64,000 bases of DNA from Streptomyces sp. A0958 (GCF_004795035.1 NZ_SSBK01000006.1:231968-295967), one strand, 5' to 3'; counted from the first letter of the stretch, positions 40,929-49,807 are shown. A program made the numbers and translations. Notes: generated from the sequence alone by a model not told the origin.

Positions 40929-41224
40929 GCACTGCACGTACGTGGTTCAAGTCCAGCTACAGCGGCAGCGAAGGCGGCCAGTGCCTCGAAGTCGCCTACG
41001 ACTGGTTCAAGTCGAGTTACAGCGGTGACGAGGGCGGCCAGTGCCTCGAAGTCGCTTACCACTGGGTCAAGTCCAGCCACAGCGGCGACGAGGGCGGTGC
41101 CTGCGTCGAGGTCGCCGCGCACCCTGCCGCCGTGCACGTACGTGACTCCAAGAACCTGGAGGGCCCCGTCTTCACCATCGCGCCCGCCGCCTGGGCCGCG
41201 TTCACCGGGCATGTGGGGCGCTGA
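40925..41224 (+). CDS. DUF397 protein with a triplicated 20-residue motif
   Basis: 99 aa, ATG overlapping the XRE stop. The N-terminal two thirds are three tandem copies of WFKSSYSGSEGGQCLEVAYD (residues ~7-26, 27-46 and 47-66), encoded by an exact 60-bp period (40943, 41003 and 41063). A typical DUF397 protein has one such motif followed by the strand VHVRDSKNLEGPVF and PAAWAAFTG, both present here at the C-terminus. The copies differ mainly at silent positions plus a few residues (SYSGSE, SYSGDE and SHSGDE). The extra copies probably arose by local duplication and may widen or tune its interaction with the XRE partner. Confidence 0.93.
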   Translation: MSTARTWFKSSYSGSEGGQCLEVAYDWFKSSYSGDEGGQCLEVAYHWVKSSHSGDEGGACVEVAAHPAAVHVRDSKNLEGPVFTIAPAAWAAFTGHVGR

Positions 41225-41262
41225 GAAGTCCACTGTCAGTGGGGGCACTTAGAGTCACCGAT

Positions 41263-42060
41263 ATGGCGACGCTCCCGAATGCACTTCGTTCACCGGCCGA
41301 TGCCGGGCTGGAACTCCCGCCCGGCACGCTCGTGGACACCACGATCGACGAGACCTGGCACGAACCCCTCCTCTGGTACGCGGACGGGCCCGCGACCCCC
41401 GGGGTCTGGGCCGAGCTGCGCGCCGCCGGGCGGCCGGCCGGTCTGCTGCCGGTCCTGGTCGACGGCGGCAGGCGTGCCGCGTGGCCGGAGGACTGGGACC
41501 TGGACCCGGCGAGTACGTCGTATCCGGGCGATCATGACGCCGAGACCGTGCTGACCGAGGCATGGGAGGCGCACGAGAGCGACGAGCCGGGCCTCGTGGA
41601 CTCGGACGGCGCGTGGCCGGGCCTCGCGCCGAGCCCGTCCGAGGCGGGACCGGACGAGCCGGATGCCCTCGCGGCCGAGATCGCGGACCAGCTGACCGCT
41701 CCGGGGAGCCCGATGGCGGGGATACGGATCGCGCTGGTCCCCGCGCGCCGCAGCGCGGACATACCGGCGGCGATCGGCTGGTCCGGCCCGGCGAATCATG
41801 AGAACGACGTGGCGAGGCTCAGCGCGGTGCTGCGCTCCTGGGAGGACCGGTACGGGGCACGGGTCCTCGTGCTCGGGTTCGACACCCTGGTGCTCTCGGT
41901 GAGCCGCCCGCCCACGACGATGGCCGAGGCGGAGGCGCTGGCGGCGGAACACTTCGCGTTCTGCCCGGACAACGTCCAGCAGTCCAGCCTCAACACGCTC
42001 CGCGCGTACGCGGAGACGGCACTCCTCAAGCAGGAGACCTGGGCGTTCTGGTGGGACTGA
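41263..42060 (+). CDS. DUF4253 domain protein
   Basis: 265 aa from ATG 41263. No ribosome site is visible, but a -10-like TAGAGT lies only seven bases upstream (41250-41255), so translation may be leaderless or start elsewhere; the frame extends to 41239. The N-terminus is PGTLVDTTIDETWHEPLLWY. An acidic linker follows in the middle. The C-terminal DUF4253 domain holds WSGPANHENDVARLSAVLRS, WEDRYGARVLVLGFDTLVLS, and EALAAEHFAFCPDNVQQSSL then LLKQETWAFWWD, the family's ending. Members are often found near polymorphic-toxin or immunity loci, but no toxin is adjacent here. Function is unknown. It lies 38 bp after the DUF397 gene. Confidence 0.88.
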   Translation: MATLPNALRSPADAGLELPPGTLVDTTIDETWHEPLLWYADGPATPGVWAELRAAGRPAGLLPVLVDGGRRAAWPEDWDLDPASTSYPGDHDAETVLTEAWEAHESDEPGLVDSDGAWPGLAPSPSEAGPDEPDALAAEIADQLTAPGSPMAGIRIALVPARRSADIPAAIGWSGPANHENDVARLSAVLRSWEDRYGARVLVLGFDTLVLSVSRPPTTMAEAEALAAEHFAFCPDNVQQSSLNTLRAYAETALLKQETWAFWWD

Positions 42061-42204
42061 GCCGGGCCTGCCCCGCCCCGCCCCCGCGCCTCACCACCAG
42101 GTACCGAATCACGCATTGGTCTTGACCAATTTTCGCAACTATGGGAATCATGACCGGAGTCGCCACAGAACCTTCATAACTGCCCCGCAGGAGAACCACC
42201 CACT

Positions 42205-43473
42205 ATGCGCATACCCACCTCTGCCGCACTCGCGGCGCTCGGCGGTGCCCTCGTCCTCGGGCTCACCGTCGCTCCGGCCGCCCAGGCCACCCCCGCCTCG
42301 GCGGACTGCACCACCGACGCCTTCGGGATCGCCGGCAAGTACGGCGAGTTCGTCCTGGGGGACGACGTCCACTCGCCCGACGCGGAGGGCGCGGTGGCCG
42401 TCGGCGGCAACGCGGACTTCCGGGGCGGGTTCAGCGTCGCCAACGAGCTGTCGGCCGCCGAGGTCGACGCCCTGCCCGGCCGGGCCTCGCTCGTCGTGCG
42501 CGGTGACCTGCTCAACGGCGGTTCGGCCACCGTCGTGATGAAGGGCAACGCGGTGGTCGGCGGCCAGGTCAAGGACCGTGCCGTCGAGCTGCACAACGGC
42601 AGCTTCAGCCAGAAGGCCGACCTGATCGACTTCGACGGGGAGTTCGCCAAGCTCCGGTCCTACTCCGCCGCGCTGGCCAAGGAGTCCGCGACCTCGGGCG
42701 CCGAGGTGCGGCTCGACGGGGACCGCCTGACGCTGACCGGCACGGACAACGCCCGCAACGTCTTCTCCGTACCGGCGGCGCAGCTGGAGAAGGCGAAGGA
42801 GGTCTTCATCAAGGTCCCGGCCGGGGCGACGACGATCGTCAACGTCAGCGGCCAGGAGTACGACATGGCGGCGGCCCGCACCACGGGCTTCTTCCTGTCG
42901 GGCGGTCAGGACTTCGTCCTGGACGACAAGCTGCAGAGCGCGTCCGGCGGCGCGGTCCGGGCCAAGCTCCTGTGGAACTTCCCGGACGCCACCAAGGTCG
43001 TCAAGAACAGCCAGGCCGCCTGGCCGGGCAGCGTCCTGGCGCCCCACGCCCACCTGGAGCTGGGCACGGCCGCGCCGGTCAACGGCTCGGTGTGGGTGGC
43101 CTCGCTGCACGGTTCGGGCGGGGCGGAGACGCACCACTTCCCGTTCTCCGGCTGCCTGCCCGGGGTCCCCGGCACCGAGACCCCGTCGCCCAGCGCGACC
43201 CCGAGCGGTACGCCCACGACGACGCCCCCGGCGACCGGCACGCCGTCGGCCTCGGTGACCCCGCCGTCCGACAGCGCCACGCCGACCGACACCCCGTCGG
43301 GCTCCGCGACGCCGGGCGCCCCGGCCCCGTCCGCCGGCCCGTCGCAGCCCGGTGAGGGCGACCTCGCGACGACCGGCAGCAGCAACATGGTCCCGATCAC
43401 CATCGGAGGCGCCGTGGTCGTCGCCGCCGGTGCCGGCCTGGTCGTCATGGCCCGCCGCCGCAAGCGCGCCTGA
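42205..43473 (+). CDS. Choice-of-anchor A surface protein, LAxTG sortase substrate
   Basis: 422 aa, ATG 42205, AGGAG nine bases upstream. It begins with a signal peptide ([27 protein letters not shown]). The choice-of-anchor A domain spans residues ~35-310: [75 protein letters not shown] and [16 protein letters not shown] Pro/Thr/Ser-rich wall-spanning stretch (~315-385) follows. The end is a sorting signal: LATTG, a membrane helix ([20 protein letters not shown]) and RRRKR. LAxTG is the motif used by class E sortases in streptomycetes. No sortase gene is in the window, so the enzyme must be encoded elsewhere. Confidence 0.92.
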   Translation: MRIPTSAALAALGGALVLGLTVAPAAQATPASADCTTDAFGIAGKYGEFVLGDDVHSPDAEGAVAVGGNADFRGGFSVANELSAAEVDALPGRASLVVRGDLLNGGSATVVMKGNAVVGGQVKDRAVELHNGSFSQKADLIDFDGEFAKLRSYSAALAKESATSGAEVRLDGDRLTLTGTDNARNVFSVPAAQLEKAKEVFIKVPAGATTIVNVSGQEYDMAAARTTGFFLSGGQDFVLDDKLQSASGGAVRAKLLWNFPDATKVVKNSQAAWPGSVLAPHAHLELGTAAPVNGSVWVASLHGSGGAETHHFPFSGCLPGVPGTETPSPSATPSGTPTTTPPATGTPSASVTPPSDSATPTDTPSGSATPGAPAPSAGPSQPGEGDLATTGSSNMVPITIGGAVVVAAGAGLVVMARRRKRA

Positions 43474-43490
43474 CCCATCCCTTCCGGAAC

Positions 43491-43530
43491 GCGGCCCTCA
43501 GGACGACTTCTCAAGGTCCTTGAGGGCCGC
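43491..43530. terminator. Stem-loop after the surface protein gene
   Basis: GCGGCCCTCA-GGAC pairs with GTCC-TTGAGGGCCGC (14 bp with one bulge). It lies 18 bases past the surface protein stop and also overlaps the 3' end of the minus-strand gene remnant at 43498-43691. Confidence 0.75.
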
Positions 43531-43691
43531 GATCCGGTCGCGGACGTCGACGGCACACCCGGCGGACGACGCGGACGACGCGCACGGTTCGGCGTGTCAG
43601 CCTGACGGCAGGCCCGGCACAGCCCGTCCGGCAGCGCCTCGATCGGCCCCGGAACCCCGCACTCCGTGCACTTCGCCTTGGCGGGGTGCAC
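43498..43691 (-). pseudogene. Frameshifted small zinc-ribbon protein gene (probable)
   Basis: From ATG 43691 the frame reads [20 protein letters not shown] then [13 protein letters not shown], a clean two-CxxC zinc-ribbon start. The same frame then turns into Arg/Pro-rich noise and does not stop for hundreds of bases. In another frame, just downstream, is [18 protein letters not shown] with a TGA at 43498-43500, which has coding-like third positions. A single frameshift near 43570-43620 would join both parts into a ~64-aa protein. It may be a pseudogene or contain a sequencing error. It is divergent from the truncated kinase. Confidence 0.4.
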
Positions 43692-43765
43692 AACGGGCCC
43701 GGTCGCCTTCGGGCATGATCGGAGCGAGCCGAGTCCGAGGGCAGGACACCGGCGAGGGGGCCAGA

Positions 43766-43975
43766 GTGCGGGATCAACTCCTGGGAGACCGCTACCGGTT
43801 GGTGCGCCGGCTTGGCGAGGGCGGCATGGGCGAGGTCTGGGAGGCGCAGGACGAGACGCTGGACCGGCGGGTGGCGGTCAAGGTGATCTCGTTACTCGCC
43901 GGGGCGGAAGCCGAGGGAGCGACCCGCCGGGCGGCGGAGGACGGTCAGCGCTTCTCCCAGACCGAGGTGTCGTAG
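43766..43975 (+). pseudogene. Truncated Ser/Thr protein kinase (N-terminal fragment)
   Basis: From GTG 43766 the frame reads [40 protein letters not shown], then [13 protein letters not shown] and stops at 43975 (70 codons). This is the first ~45 residues of a bacterial Hanks-type kinase: glycine-rich loop GEGGMGEVW and the VAVKV lysine. The catalytic loop (HRD), DFG and everything after are missing. The last residues ([12 protein letters not shown]) are antisense to the neighbouring gene. So the 3' end was cut off, apparently by insertion or deletion against the minus-strand gene ending at 43945. It cannot be an active kinase. Confidence 0.7.
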
Positions 43976-45327
43976 CGGTAGTAGTACTCGGGCCGCCCCG
44001 CGATGCTGCTCGTACGGAACGGCTGGCCGCCGTCGTCGACGCGCAGCGTCCCCGTGCGGCCGCCGCTGCTCCACTCCAGCTCCAGGTACCAGCTGACGTC
44101 GTGGCCCTCCACATGCGCGTCCAGGTCGAAGACCTCCACATCGCTGGACGAGACCCGGAACGGGAAGTCCTTCGCCGGCACGACCTCGTCCCCCTGCGTG
44201 CCCGCCACCGGGGTGAGCGTCGGGCGGCTGTTGTCCAGGTCGATGTCGAAGGACTGGGGTTCGATGCCGCTCCCGCAGCCCTCGCCCATGGAGAACGCCG
44301 GCTGTTGCACGGGGGCCCGCTGGCTCAGGACGCGGACGTGCATGCCGGTCAGGACGACGGCCGCCTGGGAGCTGCCCTGCACGGTGAGTTCCAGCTTCAT
44401 GCTGCCGCCGTCCACCCCGCCGAGCGAACGGGCCCATCCCCGGGTGCTGGTGGGCGGGGGCGGGGGCGGGACGGTGGCCGGGTCCTGGCTGAGCAGGTAG
44501 AACTGCCCGCAGGGCGCCTCCCAGTTGTACGAGCTGATGGTGACGGTCGGCGGCCCCCCGGTACCGCCCACAGCGGTGGGCGAGGCGGAGACGGAGGACC
44601 GTACGGAAGGACTGGCGGACCCGGCGCTCGCGGAGGCGCCGGCCCGCTCCGACGCGGACGCGGAGACCGACGCCGACGCCGACGCCGACGGGCTCTCCGG
44701 GCTTTCGGACACGGCGTCCGCCCCGTTGCCCTCCCCCGTGTCCCGCCCACCGGGCACGCCCACGGCGGCGTCCGAACCGGTCTCCTTGAGCTGCCCGATG
44801 ACGACGGCGGTCGGCACGGTGAGCGCGACGACCGCAGCGGCGGCGAGCAGCACCCGCGTACGGGCGGAGGCCCGGCGCCAACGCGAGGAGGGCTCGGGGA
44901 CGAAACCGGGATGGGGCTCGACCTCGGGAACGGGTTCGGGCTCCGGCTCGGTGGCCGAGGCGGGCTCAGCCGGAGCCGGAGCCGGAACCGGGGGCGGGGC
45001 GGGCTCAACCGGAGCGTCCGCTTCCGGCACCGCGTCCGGAACCTGCGCCCCCGCAACGGGGGCGTCCGGCTTCCCCCGCCGCCGTGCCGCATCGGCGAGA
45101 ATCCACCGGCGGTGCAGCTCCACGAGCTCGTCGGCCGTGGCCTCGCAGAGGCGGGCGAACCGCTCCACGGGGGCGTACTCGCCCGGCACCGCGTCCCCGT
45201 TGCAGTACCGGTGGAGCGTCGACGTACTGACGTGCAGCCGGCCGGCCAGCACCCCGTAGCTGCGCCCCGAACGGTCCTTCAGTTTCTTCAGCAGGCCCGC
45301 GAATTCCTCGGCCTCCGGCGTCGCCAC
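43945..45327 (-). CDS. Membrane-tethered HTH protein with extracellular beta domain
   Basis: 460 aa, ATG 45327. Residues ~1-75 are an XRE-type helix-turn-helix ([40 protein letters not shown]). A Pro/Glu/Ala-rich linker (~80-150) leads to one membrane helix (~158-178, [20 protein letters not shown]). A Ser/Ala/Gly-rich spacer follows. The C-terminal ~200 residues should be outside the cell: they hold [40 protein letters not shown] and [20 protein letters not shown]. This is a one-protein signalling design, sensor outside and DNA-binding inside. I recall similar helix-turn-helix/transmembrane proteins in streptomycetes but no characterised member. Its 3' end overlaps the truncated kinase. Confidence 0.8.
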   Translation of the reverse strand: MATPEAEEFAGLLKKLKDRSGRSYGVLAGRLHVSTSTLHRYCNGDAVPGEYAPVERFARLCEATADELVELHRRWILADAARRRGKPDAPVAGAQVPDAVPEADAPVEPAPPPVPAPAPAEPASATEPEPEPVPEVEPHPGFVPEPSSRWRRASARTRVLLAAAAVVALTVPTAVVIGQLKETGSDAAVGVPGGRDTGEGNGADAVSESPESPSASASASVSASASERAGASASAGSASPSVRSSVSASPTAVGGTGGPPTVTISSYNWEAPCGQFYLLSQDPATVPPPPPPTSTRGWARSLGGVDGGSMKLELTVQGSSQAAVVLTGMHVRVLSQRAPVQQPAFSMGEGCGSGIEPQSFDIDLDNSRPTLTPVAGTQGDEVVPAKDFPFRVSSSDVEVFDLDAHVEGHDVSWYLELEWSSGGRTGTLRVDDGGQPFRTSSIAGRPEYYYRYDTSVWEKR

Positions 45328-45502
45328 TACGGCGTTCCCCCTCCTGGTCCGTCCCGGATCATCGTTCCAGGGACGTGGAATCTGCCCAGGTCACAGTACG
45401 CGCAAGCATTCCAGCATCCCCAATGGTGCGGCGGGCGTTGCGGCCGGAATCCGCCGTGCCGCAAGCTCGGATCACACCACAGCGACCACGGGGACCGACG
45501 CA

Positions 45503-45601
45503 GTGCGAACCCTCTTCCGCATCGAGTTGACCGATGCCCTGGCCATCGGGGTGGTGATCGCGACAACCGCGATCGTCCTGCTCCTGATCTGCCGGAACTG
45601 A
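45503..45601 (+). CDS. Putative 32-aa single-helix membrane peptide
   Basis: GTG 45503 to TGA 45599-45601. The peptide starts MRTLFRIELTDALAIGVVIA and ends in a hydrophobic helix plus CRN. It is almost entirely one membrane helix with a basic start. Third positions are G/C-rich, but no clear ribosome site precedes it. The stop codon abuts the tandem repeat starting at 45601. Real small membrane peptides of this type exist in streptomycetes; this one is plausible but unproven. The rest of 45328-45502 holds the promoter region of the divergent HTH gene and no other gene. Confidence 0.4.
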   Translation: MRTLFRIELTDALAIGVVIATTAIVLLLICRN

Positions 45602-45704
45602 CCACAGAACGACTCGGACCGCGCACCACGGAACGACTCGGACCGCGCGCCACAGAACGACCAAGACCGCACCACAGAACGACTCGGACCGCACCACAGA
45701 CCGC
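45601..45704. repeat. 22-24-bp tandem repeat, about 4.5 copies
   Basis: ACCACAGAACGACTCGGACC plus CGC or CGCGC repeats at 45601, 45625, 45649 and 45671, with a partial at 45693. Copies 3 and 4 are 22 bp and copies 1 and 2 are 24 bp. The array fills the leader of the DUF4232 lipoprotein gene, whose start is at 45738. Confidence 0.9.
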
Positions 45705-45737
45705 ACCACACAGAACACGCCTACGGGGAGTACCACC

Positions 45738-46475
45738 ATGCGCAGCAACCGCATCCGCACCACCGTTCTCGCAGCCACCGCCCTGCTCGCCGCGCTCTCG
45801 CTCACGGCGTGCAGCGGGGACGAGGGCACCGACACCGGCAAGCCCGACGCGGCCGCCGCGGCCGGCCCGACGGCGGACAAGGACGGCGGGAACTCCCCGG
45901 CGCCCTCGGCCACCCCGGCCAAGGACTCGACGTCGGCGACCGACACCGAGCCCGCCGCCGACGCCAAGCCGAAGACCCCGGTCGCGGACACGAAGCCGAA
46001 GACCCCGGCCGCGGACACGAAGACCAAGGCCCCGGCCAACCCCAAGCCGAAGTCCCCCGTCACGTGCACCGGCTCGAACACGAAGGTCACCGTCACCAAG
46101 GTGAGCCGCCCGATCAACCACCTGCTGCTCACGGCGACCAACACGGGCGACCGCCCCTGCTACGCGTACCACGCGCCCATGCTCCGCTTCGACGGCGCGC
46201 AGGCGGTGTTCCAGGTCCTGCAGAGCAGCCGGCCGCAGGCCGTGGTGACGCTCGACCCGGGCCAGTCGGCGTACGCCGGCATCGCCCTGACCGGTGAGCC
46301 CAACGGCCAGAAGCCGTACCAGAGCAAGCACCTCGGGGTCATCTTCGCCGACCGCGGCAACGCGCCCGTCAACTCCTCGCCGGCCGAGCTGACGCTGCCC
46401 GGCACGACGTACTGGGACGACAACGGCTTCGTCACCTACTGGCAGAGCGAGATGGACCAGGCGCTCACCTACTGA
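45738..46475 (+). CDS. DUF4232 domain lipoprotein
   Basis: 245 aa, ATG 45738, GGGGAG about nine bases upstream. The lipoprotein signal reads IRTTVLAATALLAALSLTAC (lipobox LTAC). Residues ~35-105 are a Lys/Pro/Ala-rich linker in which PKTP-V/A-ADTK recurs about three times. The DUF4232 domain follows: VTCTGSNTKVTVTKVSRPIN, HLLLTATNTGDRPCYAYHAP, VVTLDPGQSAYAGIALTGEP and AELTLPGTTYWDDNGFVTYW. The domain is a secreted beta-sandwich of unknown function, common in actinobacteria. The protein is likely lipid-anchored on the outer membrane face. Confidence 0.9.
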   Translation: MRSNRIRTTVLAATALLAALSLTACSGDEGTDTGKPDAAAAAGPTADKDGGNSPAPSATPAKDSTSATDTEPAADAKPKTPVADTKPKTPAADTKTKAPANPKPKSPVTCTGSNTKVTVTKVSRPINHLLLTATNTGDRPCYAYHAPMLRFDGAQAVFQVLQSSRPQAVVTLDPGQSAYAGIALTGEPNGQKPYQSKHLGVIFADRGNAPVNSSPAELTLPGTTYWDDNGFVTYWQSEMDQALTY

Positions 46476-46528
46476 CCGGCCGTCTCGAAGTCGAACGAGA
46501 TCCGGTGCGTACCGTCCGCATCGATGGC

Positions 46529-46570
46529 GGGACCGCCGCCCCCGCTGATTCCGGCGGGGGCGGCGGTCCC
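46529..46570 (+). terminator. Stem-loop after the DUF4232 gene
   Basis: GGGACCGCCGCCCCCGC pairs perfectly with GCGGGGGCGGCGGTCCC (17 bp, eight-base loop), 53 bases past the stop. Confidence 0.85.
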
Positions 46571-46665
46571 GCTCGACGGCACGACGGTGAAGAAGTCAGG
46601 GTTGCGGAACCACCTAGGTACGACAACTCATGTGCGCGGTCGCCGCGTCTGATGGAATCGCACAC

Positions 46666-47013
46666 ATGTCTCACCACGTCGTCGCGGACGACCGCCCCCG
46701 CAGAACCTGGATCGCCTCGCTGGCCTCCACGGTCGTCACGCTGCCGCTCGCCTTCCTCGCCCTCGCGTTCGGCGCGCTCGCTCCGATGGCCTGCGACTCG
46801 TGCTCGGAGGCGGACGCCCACCGGTTCGACGCGAGCTTCGCCCCGGCCTGGACGGCGTCCCGCTGCGGCCTGGTGCTGGCCCTGGGCGTGCTGGTCGCGA
46901 GCTGGGTGTGCGCCCGCCTCAAGCCGACGGCCGCGGTCGTCCTCGCCGCGGCCGCACCCGTCACCGTGTTCCTCGCGTGGGTCGTCTTCATGGCCCTCCT
47001 GGACTGGCCGTGA
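46666..47013 (+). CDS. Small membrane protein of unknown function
   Basis: 115 aa from ATG 46666 (an earlier ATG at 46630 lacks support). Three predicted helices: WIASLASTVVTLPLAFLALA, CGLVLALGVLVASWVCARLK and AAVVLAAAAPVTVFLAWVVF. A Cys-rich loop MACDSCSEADAHRF lies between the first two. No known domain is recognised. It converges on hemB with a 7-bp gap, so their 3' ends nearly touch. Confidence 0.75.
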   Translation: MSHHVVADDRPRRTWIASLASTVVTLPLAFLALAFGALAPMACDSCSEADAHRFDASFAPAWTASRCGLVLALGVLVASWVCARLKPTAAVVLAAAAPVTVFLAWVVFMALLDWP

Positions 47014-47020
47014 GCGGCGC

Positions 47021-48016
47021 TCAGCCCCGCAGTCGCTGCGCGACCTCCGTCGCCCAGTACGTGAGGATCATCTGCGCACCCGCCCGGCGGATGCCCGTCA
47101 GGCTCTCCATGATCGCCGCGTCCCGGTCGATCCAGCCCTTCTCGGCGGCGGCCTCGATCATCGCGTACTCACCGCTGATCTGGTACGCGGCGACCGGCAC
47201 GTCCGACACTTCGGCGACCTTCGCCAGGATGTCCAGGTACGGGCCGGCCGGCTTGACCATGACCATGTCCGCGCCCTCTTCGAGGTCGAGCGCCAGCTCG
47301 CGCAGCGACTCGCGGATGTTGGCCGGGTCCTGCTGGTACGTCTTGCGGTCACCCTGGAGCGAGGAGCCGACGGCCTCGCGGAACGGGCCGTAGAACGCGG
47401 AGGAGTACTTCGCGGTGTACGCGAGGATCGACACGTCCTCGTGCCCGGTCTGGTCGAGCGCGTCGCGGACGACGCCGACCTGGCCGTCCATCATGCCGCT
47501 GGGGCCGACCACATGGGCGCCCGCGTCGGCCTGGACCTGGGCCATCTCCGCGTACCGCTCCAGCGTCGCGTCGTTGTCGACGCGGCCGTCCCCGGTCAGC
47601 ACACCGCAGTGGCCGTGGTCGGTGTACTCGTCCAGGCACAGGTCGGACATGACGACGAGATCGTCCCCGACCTCCTCGCGCACCGCGCGCAGACCCAGCT
47701 GGAGGATGCCCTCCGGATCGGTGCCGGCCGTGCCCCGGCCGTCCTTCTTCTCGTCCAGGGGCACACCGAACAGCATGATCCCCGAGACCCCGGCCGAGAC
47801 CGCGTCCACGGCGGCCTTCCGCAGGGTGTCCAGGGTGTGCTGCTGCACACCGGGCATGGCCGAGATGGCGACCGGGGCGTCGATGCCCTCGCGCACGAAG
47901 GCGGGCAGGATCAGATGCGCCGGGTCGAGCCGTGTCTCGGCGACCATCCGCCGCATCGCGGGGGTCGTCCGCAGCCGCCGGGGGCGGGAGCCGGGGAAGT
48001 TTCCGTACACAGTCAT
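47021..48016 (-). CDS. hemB: Porphobilinogen synthase (5-aminolevulinate dehydratase)
   Basis: 331 aa, ATG 48016. It condenses two 5-aminolevulinates to porphobilinogen. Landmarks: [40 protein letters not shown] (Asp-rich allosteric/metal region), [20 protein letters not shown], and the Schiff-base lysines: [17 protein letters not shown] and [20 protein letters not shown]. The [14 protein letters not shown] region has fewer Cys than the zinc-type enzyme, pointing to a Mg-dependent form. The gene is 123 bp downstream of hemD on the same strand, separated by a strong hairpin. Confidence 0.96.
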   Translation of the reverse strand: MTVYGNFPGSRPRRLRTTPAMRRMVAETRLDPAHLILPAFVREGIDAPVAISAMPGVQQHTLDTLRKAAVDAVSAGVSGIMLFGVPLDEKKDGRGTAGTDPEGILQLGLRAVREEVGDDLVVMSDLCLDEYTDHGHCGVLTGDGRVDNDATLERYAEMAQVQADAGAHVVGPSGMMDGQVGVVRDALDQTGHEDVSILAYTAKYSSAFYGPFREAVGSSLQGDRKTYQQDPANIRESLRELALDLEEGADMVMVKPAGPYLDILAKVAEVSDVPVAAYQISGEYAMIEAAAEKGWIDRDAAIMESLTGIRRAGAQMILTYWATEVAQRLRG

Positions 48017-48089
48017 CCTTCGAGACTAGACCCGTACACATCACGCTCTTGCCGACACCCGTGCCGGGAAACGGGCCGGGAAACGAGGC

Positions 48090-48126
48090 GGGGCCCGGCC
48101 GCTTCGAGAAGAAGCGGCCGGGCCCC
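48090..48126 (-). terminator. Strong stem-loop after hemD
   Basis: GGGGCCCGGCCGCTTC pairs perfectly (16 bp) with GAAGCGGCCGGGCCCC around a five-base loop, 14 bases beyond the hemD stop. It should end or attenuate the rex-hem transcript before hemB. Confidence 0.85.
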
Positions 48127-48139
48127 ACGCACGACGGGA

Positions 48140-49807
48140 TCAGGTCGTCGTACGACGCCTCCGCGCGCCCGGGCGCCGCTCGCTCGGCCGGGTCACCGGG
48201 TCGCCGGCCTCCCGCGCCGCGTCCCGGCGCCGCGCGCCGAACTCGGCAAGGGCCTCGGCCAGCTTGTGCACCGAGGGCTCCGGCGACAGGACGTCCACGC
48301 GCAGCCCGTGCTCCTCGGCGGTCTTCGCCGTGGCGGGGCCGATACACGCGATGACCGTCACGTTGTGCGGCTTGCCCGCGATGCCGACCAGGTTGCGCAC
48401 GGTCGAGGACGAGGTGAACAGCACCGCGTCGAAACCGCCGCCCTTGATGGCCTCCCGCGTTTCGGCGGGCGGCGGCGAGGCGCGGACCGTGCGGTACGCG
48501 GTGACGTCGTCCACCTCCCAGCCCAGCTCGATCAGCCCGGCCACCAGCGTCTCGGTGGCGATGTCGGCGCGCGGCAGGAAGACGCGGTCGATCGGGTCGA
48601 AGACCGGGTCGTACGGCGGCCAGTCCTCCAGCAGCCCGGCGGCCGACTGCTCGCCCGAGGGCACCAGGTCCGGCTTCACACCGAAGTCGATGAGCGCGGC
48701 GGCGGTCTGCTCACCGACGGCCGCGACCTTGATCCCGGCGAAGGCGCGGGCGTCGAGCCCGTACTCCTCGAACTTCTCCCGGACGGCCTTCACGGCGTTC
48801 ACGCTGGTGAACGCGATCCACTCGTACCGGCCCGTGACCAGGCCCTTGACCGCCCGCTCCATCTGCTGGGGCGTACGCGGCGGCTCGACGGCGATCGTCG
48901 GCACCTCGTGCGGCACCGCACCGTAGGAACGCAGCTGGTCGGAGAGCGAGGCCGCCTGTTCCTTCGTACGCGGCACGAGGACCTTCCAGCCGAACATCGG
49001 CTTGGACTCGAACCATGCGAGCTGATCGCGCTGGGCGGCGGAGCTGCGCTCCCCGACCACGGCTATGACCGGCTGGTGCCCCTCCGGCGACGGCAGCACC
49101 TTGCCCTGCTTGAAGACCTGGGCGATCGTCCCGAGGGTCGCCGTCCAGGTGCGCTGGCGCGTCGTCGTACCGGCGGCCGTCACGGTCAGCGGGGTGTCGG
49201 GCTTGCGGCCCGCCGAAACCAGCTCACCGGCGGCCGCGGCCACCGCGTCGAGCGACGTCGAGATGACGCACGTGGCATCGCTCGCGCCGACCTCGCTCCA
49301 GCAGCGGTCGCTCGCCGTACGGGCGTCGACGAACCGGACGTCCGCGCCCTGCGCGTCCCGCAGCGGCACCCCGGCGTACGCGGGCACCCCCACGGCGTTG
49401 GCGATGCCCGGCACGACCTCGAAGGGGATGCCGGCCGCGGCGCAGGCCAGCATCTCGCCGCCCGCGTTCCCGTCCAGGCCGGGGTCACCGGCCACGGCAC
49501 GCACGACCCGCCTGCCGCCCTTCGCGGCCTCCATGACAAGATTGGCCGCATCCCTGAGAACGGGTACTCCGGCAGCTGCTGACTGCGCGTCAACAACCGC
49601 CAGCTCAGGGGTACTTACCCCTGCCCGCGCATGGCAGCGAACGACGCCGAGAACGTCCGGCTCGGCGACAAGAACGTCCGCGCTCGCAAGCGCCTCGACG
49701 GCGCGCAGGGTCAGCAGTCCCGGGTCGCCGGGACCGGCGCCGAGGAAGGTGACGTGCCCTGCGGACAGGACAGGGAAATCGGATGCGGCGGGGCCGGTGG
49801 GGCTCAA
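48140..49807 (-). CDS. hemD: Bifunctional uroporphyrinogen-III methyltransferase/synthase
   Basis: 555 aa from TTG 49807 with GGGAG eight bases upstream, sharing TTGA with the hemC stop. The N-terminal domain (~15-255) is SUMT/CobA-like: GHVTFLGAGPGDPGLLTLRA, EVVPGIANAVGVPAYAGVPL, and PLTVTAAGTTTRQRTWTATL. The C-terminal domain (~275-530) is uroporphyrinogen-III synthase: VLVPRTKEQAASLSDQLRSY, YEWIAFTSVNAVKAVREKFE, VAAVGEQTAAALIDFGVKPD and VLFTSSSTVRNLVGIAGKPH. Thus one protein closes the tetrapyrrole ring and carries a methylase domain leading toward siroheme/B12. Some SUMT residues (e.g. the usual GDP segment after GxGPGD) look altered, so that activity is not certain. The tail is Arg-rich. 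Confidence 0.93.
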   Translation of the reverse strand: MSPTGPAASDFPVLSAGHVTFLGAGPGDPGLLTLRAVEALASADVLVAEPDVLGVVRCHARAGVSTPELAVVDAQSAAAGVPVLRDAANLVMEAAKGGRRVVRAVAGDPGLDGNAGGEMLACAAAGIPFEVVPGIANAVGVPAYAGVPLRDAQGADVRFVDARTASDRCWSEVGASDATCVISTSLDAVAAAAGELVSAGRKPDTPLTVTAAGTTTRQRTWTATLGTIAQVFKQGKVLPSPEGHQPVIAVVGERSSAAQRDQLAWFESKPMFGWKVLVPRTKEQAASLSDQLRSYGAVPHEVPTIAVEPPRTPQQMERAVKGLVTGRYEWIAFTSVNAVKAVREKFEEYGLDARAFAGIKVAAVGEQTAAALIDFGVKPDLVPSGEQSAAGLLEDWPPYDPVFDPIDRVFLPRADIATETLVAGLIELGWEVDDVTAYRTVRASPPPAETREAIKGGGFDAVLFTSSSTVRNLVGIAGKPHNVTVIACIGPATAKTAEEHGLRVDVLSPEPSVHKLAEALAEFGARRRDAAREAGDPVTRPSERRPGARRRRTTT

